From Clostridiales bacterium (GTDB taxonomy: Bacteria; Bacillota; Clostridia; Lachnospirales; WQUN01), in NCBI GenBank assembly GCA_031269415.1, contig JAISZF010000267.1, positions 1-10,347 of the forward strand: DNA of 10,347 nucleotides, in the 5' to 3' direction. A program made the translations under genes and the position numbers. Below are positions 7,954 through 10,347 of the stretch, piece after piece (the first letter of the stretch is position 1; each line of letters begins with the position of its first letter). The notes beneath the pieces were generated by a model. It saw nothing but the letters and a program-made list of their open reading frames with translations, did no database searches and was not told where the DNA came from.

Positions 7954-8751
7954 TTGAAATCCATCAATTACATAAGACGAAAATTTGTCAAAATAATGTT
8001 AGGAATAAGTATATTGGGCTTGGCTGTATTGATTTACATGTACGGCACTGTCTCCGAGCGGGCCTCAACGGCGGCGCTCAACGAGCAAGCCGCGGTTTTT
8101 ACTCCCGCCGCTATTCCCCCGCTGACTCAGACCAATACCCAGACGCCCACCCAAACACCGACGCCGGTTACATACGCTAATGTACTAATAGACCCAGGCC
8201 ACGGCGGAGAGGACAACGGCGCGGAAGTGGAATCTCCGGCAATCAATGAGAAAGTCCTGAATATGACTATCGCCTCAAGGCTTTATGAATTACTGAAGAA
8301 GGATACGGGCAGGGTACGGGTAACAATGACGCGCTACAGCGAAACGACTGTATCCAGACCGCGCCGGGTCGAAATAGCCAATGAGACCGCGGACTTTTTC
8401 ATCTCAATTCACTGTAATACGAATGAAGCCAGTATTGCGCGAGGCGTGTCTACATACTATCAAACGCATGAAGGCATAGATAAGCCGTTCACCAGCAAGG
8501 AACTCGCCGAGGTTATACAGCGGACCACAGTTGAGGCGACCGGCGCGCGCGATAGGGGTATAGTCTATGACGAGGAACTTTACCTCCTGAACCATACGAC
8601 CGTCCCTACCGCTCTCATTGAGGTGGGATATTTAACCAACCCCGATGAATTACAATTACTGTTGGACTACGATTACGTGAACCTGCTGGCCGAAGGGCTG
8701 CGCAAAGGCATTCTTGAGATGGCTGATCGCGTGATAGCCGCCCGTCGATAA
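7954..8751 (+). CDS. N-acetylmuramoyl-L-alanine amidase (amidase_3 family), membrane-anchored
   Basis: This zinc enzyme cleaves the bond between N-acetylmuramic acid and L-alanine in peptidoglycan. Counting from TTG at 7954 it has 265 residues. A short basic N-terminus (Lys/Arg at 2, 8, 9, 10, 13) and a hydrophobic helix at about 14-31 form an uncleaved anchor or signal. A Thr/Gln/Pro-rich linker follows at about 50-72, then the catalytic domain at 76-262. Zinc ligands are His83 (in LIDPGHGG), Glu99 (in INEKVL) and His153 (in SIHCN). The catalytic Glu223 lies in LIEVGYLTNPDE. All key residues are present. Size and topology resemble the sporulation amidase CwlD, which makes muramic-delta-lactam in spore cortex, but sequence alone does not separate it from vegetative amidases, so no symbol is given. 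The start is uncertain (see the ribosome binding site). An internal ATG at 7996 would remove the basic N-terminus. The gene diverges from radA with only 37 bp between start codons. Confidence 0.93.
   Translation: MKSINYIRRKFVKIMLGISILGLAVLIYMYGTVSERASTAALNEQAAVFTPAAIPPLTQTNTQTPTQTPTPVTYANVLIDPGHGGEDNGAEVESPAINEKVLNMTIASRLYELLKKDTGRVRVTMTRYSETTVSRPRRVEIANETADFFISIHCNTNEASIARGVSTYYQTHEGIDKPFTSKELAEVIQRTTVEATGARDRGIVYDEELYLLNHTTVPTALIEVGYLTNPDELQLLLDYDYVNLLAEGLRKGILEMADRVIAARR
7963..7991 (-). promoter_or_regulatory. Possible radA promoter inside the amidase 5' end
   Basis: On the minus strand a perfect TTGACA (7991-7986) is followed by weak -10 candidates: ATTGAT at 17 bp (7968-7963) or TAATTG at 15 bp. 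Transcription would start around 7956, about 40 nt before the radA ATG. If real, it lies within the first codons of the divergent amidase gene. The poor -10 keeps confidence low. Confidence 0.35.
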
Positions 8752-8768
8752 CTGTTTTGCGGCGGCAT

Positions 8769-8798
8769 GTATAATTTTTGCGAAACCTCCCCATAATA
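8769..8798 (+). promoter_or_regulatory. Possible sigma-G-like (forespore) promoter for the 37-aa gene
   Basis: GTATA (8769-8773), an 18-bp spacer and CATAATA (8792-8798) fit the sigma-G pattern GYATR / CATNHTA known from Bacillus forespore genes. The start would be near 8805, about 85 nt before the small ORF. The motif is short and degenerate. GTATAAT could instead be read as part of a sigma-A -10 box (TATAAT at 8770-8775), but no good -35 precedes that. Confidence 0.35.
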
Positions 8799-8890
8799 TT
8801 TAGCGTAGGGATTGCGCGTTTTACTTCAACCGCGAGGATCCTAACAGTACTTATCCGTTAACTCGGACGTGAAGGGAGGTCATTATCGGT

Positions 8891-9004
8891 ATGGACGACA
8901 ACAAACAGAAGGGCAAAAACTCTCAAGATACCACCAAGAAGTCTGACAGAACAGAATTCGCTGACGAGATTAATGTGGAATCTAAAAATAAGAGCAGCAA
9001 ATAA
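8891..9004 (+). CDS. Small highly charged protein, 37 aa (hypothetical; possibly a minor spore protein)
   Basis: The ORF runs from ATG at 8891 to TAA at 9002-9004. GGGAGGT lies 10 nt upstream and a strong terminator begins 8 nt after the stop, so this short frame has the signals of a real transcription unit. The 37 residues are mostly charged or polar: 8 Lys, 1 Arg, 5 Asp, 3 Glu, 5 Ser and 4 Asn. There is one aromatic (Phe23) and no Cys, Trp or Tyr. The centre reads DRTEFADEINVE, the only segment likely to form a short helix. There is no signal peptide or membrane segment. I do not recognise a named family. The composition and the possible sigma-G promoter recall the minor small acid-soluble spore proteins of Bacilli, but this is inference. 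It could also be a small cytosolic protein unrelated to sporulation. Confidence 0.7.
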   Translation: MDDNKQKGKNSQDTTKKSDRTEFADEINVESKNKSSK

Positions 9005-9012
9005 CAACCCTT

Positions 9013-9056
9013 AAATAAAAGGCCGCGCCGCTGTTAGCCGCGGTCTTTTATTTTTT
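9013..9056. terminator. Bidirectional Rho-independent terminator
   Basis: A 15-bp stem pairs 9013-9027 with 9039-9053 (one G-T pair) around an 11-nt loop at 9028-9038, with a GGCCGCG core. On the plus strand it ends in a T-run to 9056. On the minus strand the A-run on the other side supplies the U tail. It ends the small 37-aa gene and the convergent lipoprotein gene, whose TAA stop (9050-9048) lies inside the stem. Confidence 0.92.
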
Positions 9057-10319
9057 ATCCGCTTGGGAGGTCATAATGAGTTTACGGGCCTCGTCGTCGG
9101 CGGTCAAATCCTTTTTCGCGTTTTTCACAAACATATTTATATTGTAATACTTGCGCCCGCTAATCAGCCGTTCTCCAAGCGCGCCCGCCGTGTTGAGATC
9201 GTATTCGAAGCTGTATTCGGACGCGTACCAGTACTCGCCTATCCTAAGCACGGAGAACGGCGATCGTATCATCTGGGTAACTTCCCGCCCTTCGCCGCCG
9301 GATACTATGGAGCTTAAAAACCCGCCGCCGGAAACGGCGTTTTTATACGCGGTCATCACGACATCGTTTTCCGTAACCGTATAACAGTCCGCTTTCTTTT
9401 TGGAATCGGATATGGATTCGTCATAGTCCATATAGTTAATCATTTTTACCCTTGGGTAATTATTGATTATTCCGCTGTAAACCCGGATGATCTCCTCCGA
9501 CGCGGTTTCATTCTTATAGATAAAGTCCGCGTTGGTATAGTGGCTTACAGCGAACGCGGAAACCGCGATGGGTTTCACCTTTTGATAAGTATAATAGAGA
9601 TAATCCAGCGCTTTAAACATGTCCGCGCCGTATCCGTCATTCAGCAGGGGTTCTGCGGAATGCAGCCCCACCCAATCCACATAGTCGTCGCCCGGATAAT
9701 ACCCGTCGGAATCCGCGGCGTCTTTCGCGTCCACAGCCCACACGAACGCCGCGTTTGAGGCTTTTTCCTTGAATTTCCGCCGCGCGTACCGGAAGAACTC
9801 CACATAATCATTTGTTTTCGCCGTCAGCCCGCTTACCGGATAGAACTCCACAAACATCGGCACATAGTATTCGCCGAATTCCGCCGCCATCGAATCTATC
9901 ATGCCGCGATCATACGGAGCGTACTCGTTCGGCGGCATAATCACTATATATGGGGTTTTATTTTCCGCCACACAGCTTATAACCCATTGTTCCGGAAAGG
10001 GAACGCCCGCTCTCAGATAATAAACGGAAATAGCGTGAACTTTTCCGGACATGTCCTCGAACCGTTTTATGTCAAAATTAATATCCCTGTTGGACAGCAC
10101 ATAAGCGCCCAGATAGCAGCCTGTTTCAGGCTCGTATAAGCCGAGCGGACATTCCTGCTCGTAATACAGGCTGTATTCGTCGGGTTTTTGCTTAATCGCC
10201 ACAGCCTGCCGCAGCTCGTCCGGCGATTCCGACGCGGTCGGCGGGTCGGCGCCTCCTCCGCATCCGGGCAAAATAAAAGCAAACGTGAGCGTTATGATAG
10301 CTTTTTTACAAGATTTCAT
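9048..10319 (-). CDS. Lipoprotein with glycoside hydrolase family 26-like domain, apparently lacking the nucleophile
   Basis: This is a 423-aa exported lipoprotein. A basic N-terminus (MKSCKK), a hydrophobic stretch and the lipobox LPGC with Cys20 give a lipoprotein signal; a Gly/Ser/Pro linker follows. Residues about 68-300 look like a GH26 (beta-mannanase-type) TIM barrel: GCYLGAYVL at 67-75, the DIKRFEDMSGK segment, FPEQWVISCVAENKTPYIVI, then a segment at 153-164 with Glu158 where GH26 has its acid/base Glu. NAAFVWAVD and YYPGDDYVDWVGL at 207-219 follow, the latter very typical of GH26. The strand that normally holds the nucleophile Glu (KPI-x-x-SEF) reads KPIAVSAF, with Ala255 at that position. 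The His before the acid/base is Val157. The C-terminal ~85 residues are unrecognised. The protein may therefore bind glycans rather than cut them. The start ATG is preceded by AGGTGGAG. The family assignment comes from motif memory and is moderately certain. Confidence 0.72.
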   Translation of the reverse strand: MKSCKKAIITLTFAFILPGCGGGADPPTASESPDELRQAVAIKQKPDEYSLYYEQECPLGLYEPETGCYLGAYVLSNRDINFDIKRFEDMSGKVHAISVYYLRAGVPFPEQWVISCVAENKTPYIVIMPPNEYAPYDRGMIDSMAAEFGEYYVPMFVEFYPVSGLTAKTNDYVEFFRYARRKFKEKASNAAFVWAVDAKDAADSDGYYPGDDYVDWVGLHSAEPLLNDGYGADMFKALDYLYYTYQKVKPIAVSAFAVSHYTNADFIYKNETASEEIIRVYSGIINNYPRVKMINYMDYDESISDSKKKADCYTVTENDVVMTAYKNAVSGGGFLSSIVSGGEGREVTQMIRSPFSVLRIGEYWYASEYSFEYDLNTAGALGERLISGRKYYNINMFVKNAKKDLTADDEARKLIMTSQADKK

Positions 10320-10347
10320 CTTTCTCCACCTGCCGCCCGCTCAGGTA

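Noticed and set aside
7917..7967. RadA start 17 codons upstream
   Set aside because: The canonical RadA N-terminus begins at MAKAR before the first CxxC. The extension is not family-like and overlaps the divergent amidase leader.
8737..8766. GCCGCC/GGCGGC inverted repeat at the end of the amidase gene as a terminator
   Set aside because: The stem is only 6 bp with an 18-nt loop, and the T-run starts 9 nt after the stem, so it is not a convincing terminator.

Overview
The window looks like a chromosomal segment of a Gram-positive, probably endospore-forming Clostridia-type member of the Bacillota. The evidence is the RpoB/RpoC sequence style (including the EKNRIKPV-type RpoB N-terminus), strong AGGAG-type ribosome binding sites, sigma-A-type promoters, a membrane-anchored amidase_3 enzyme, and a very small charged gene behind a possible forespore (sigma-G-like) promoter. 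Coding DNA is of medium to slightly high G+C, while the rpoB leader is extremely A+T-rich. The exact genus cannot be named from this window.

Layout. On the minus strand, 1-6306 carries the rpoB-rpoC operon: rpoC is cut by the left edge after 745 codons, and rpoB (1348 aa) is complete. A 245-bp A+T-rich gap (6307-6551) holds a near-consensus promoter for rpoB, a 62-bp stretch with no G or C, and a convincing promoter on the opposite strand. radA (6552-7916, minus) lies upstream of rpoB, where rplJ-rplL are usually found. Diverging from radA is a membrane-anchored N-acetylmuramoyl-L-alanine amidase (7954-8751, plus). It is followed by a 37-aa ORF (8891-9004, plus). A bidirectional terminator (9013-9056) separates this from a convergent lipoprotein gene (9048-10319, minus) that resembles glycoside hydrolase family 26 but seems to lack the nucleophile.

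How the genes relate. rpoB and rpoC encode the two large catalytic subunits of RNA polymerase and are 23 nt apart, so they are almost certainly co-transcribed. radA (recombination and repair) has no terminator before the rpoB promoter, so some read-through into rpoB is possible. The amidase, the small protein and the lipoprotein are envelope or possible spore functions with no evident link to transcription.

No mobile element, CRISPR array, tRNA or rRNA was seen, and nothing resembles a new multi-gene system. The most interesting points are the lipoprotein's apparent loss of its catalytic residue, the Asp-to-Gly change at the rifamycin-contact position of RpoB, the long acidic RpoB tail, the unusual rpoB leader with face-to-face promoters, and the 37-aa gene.
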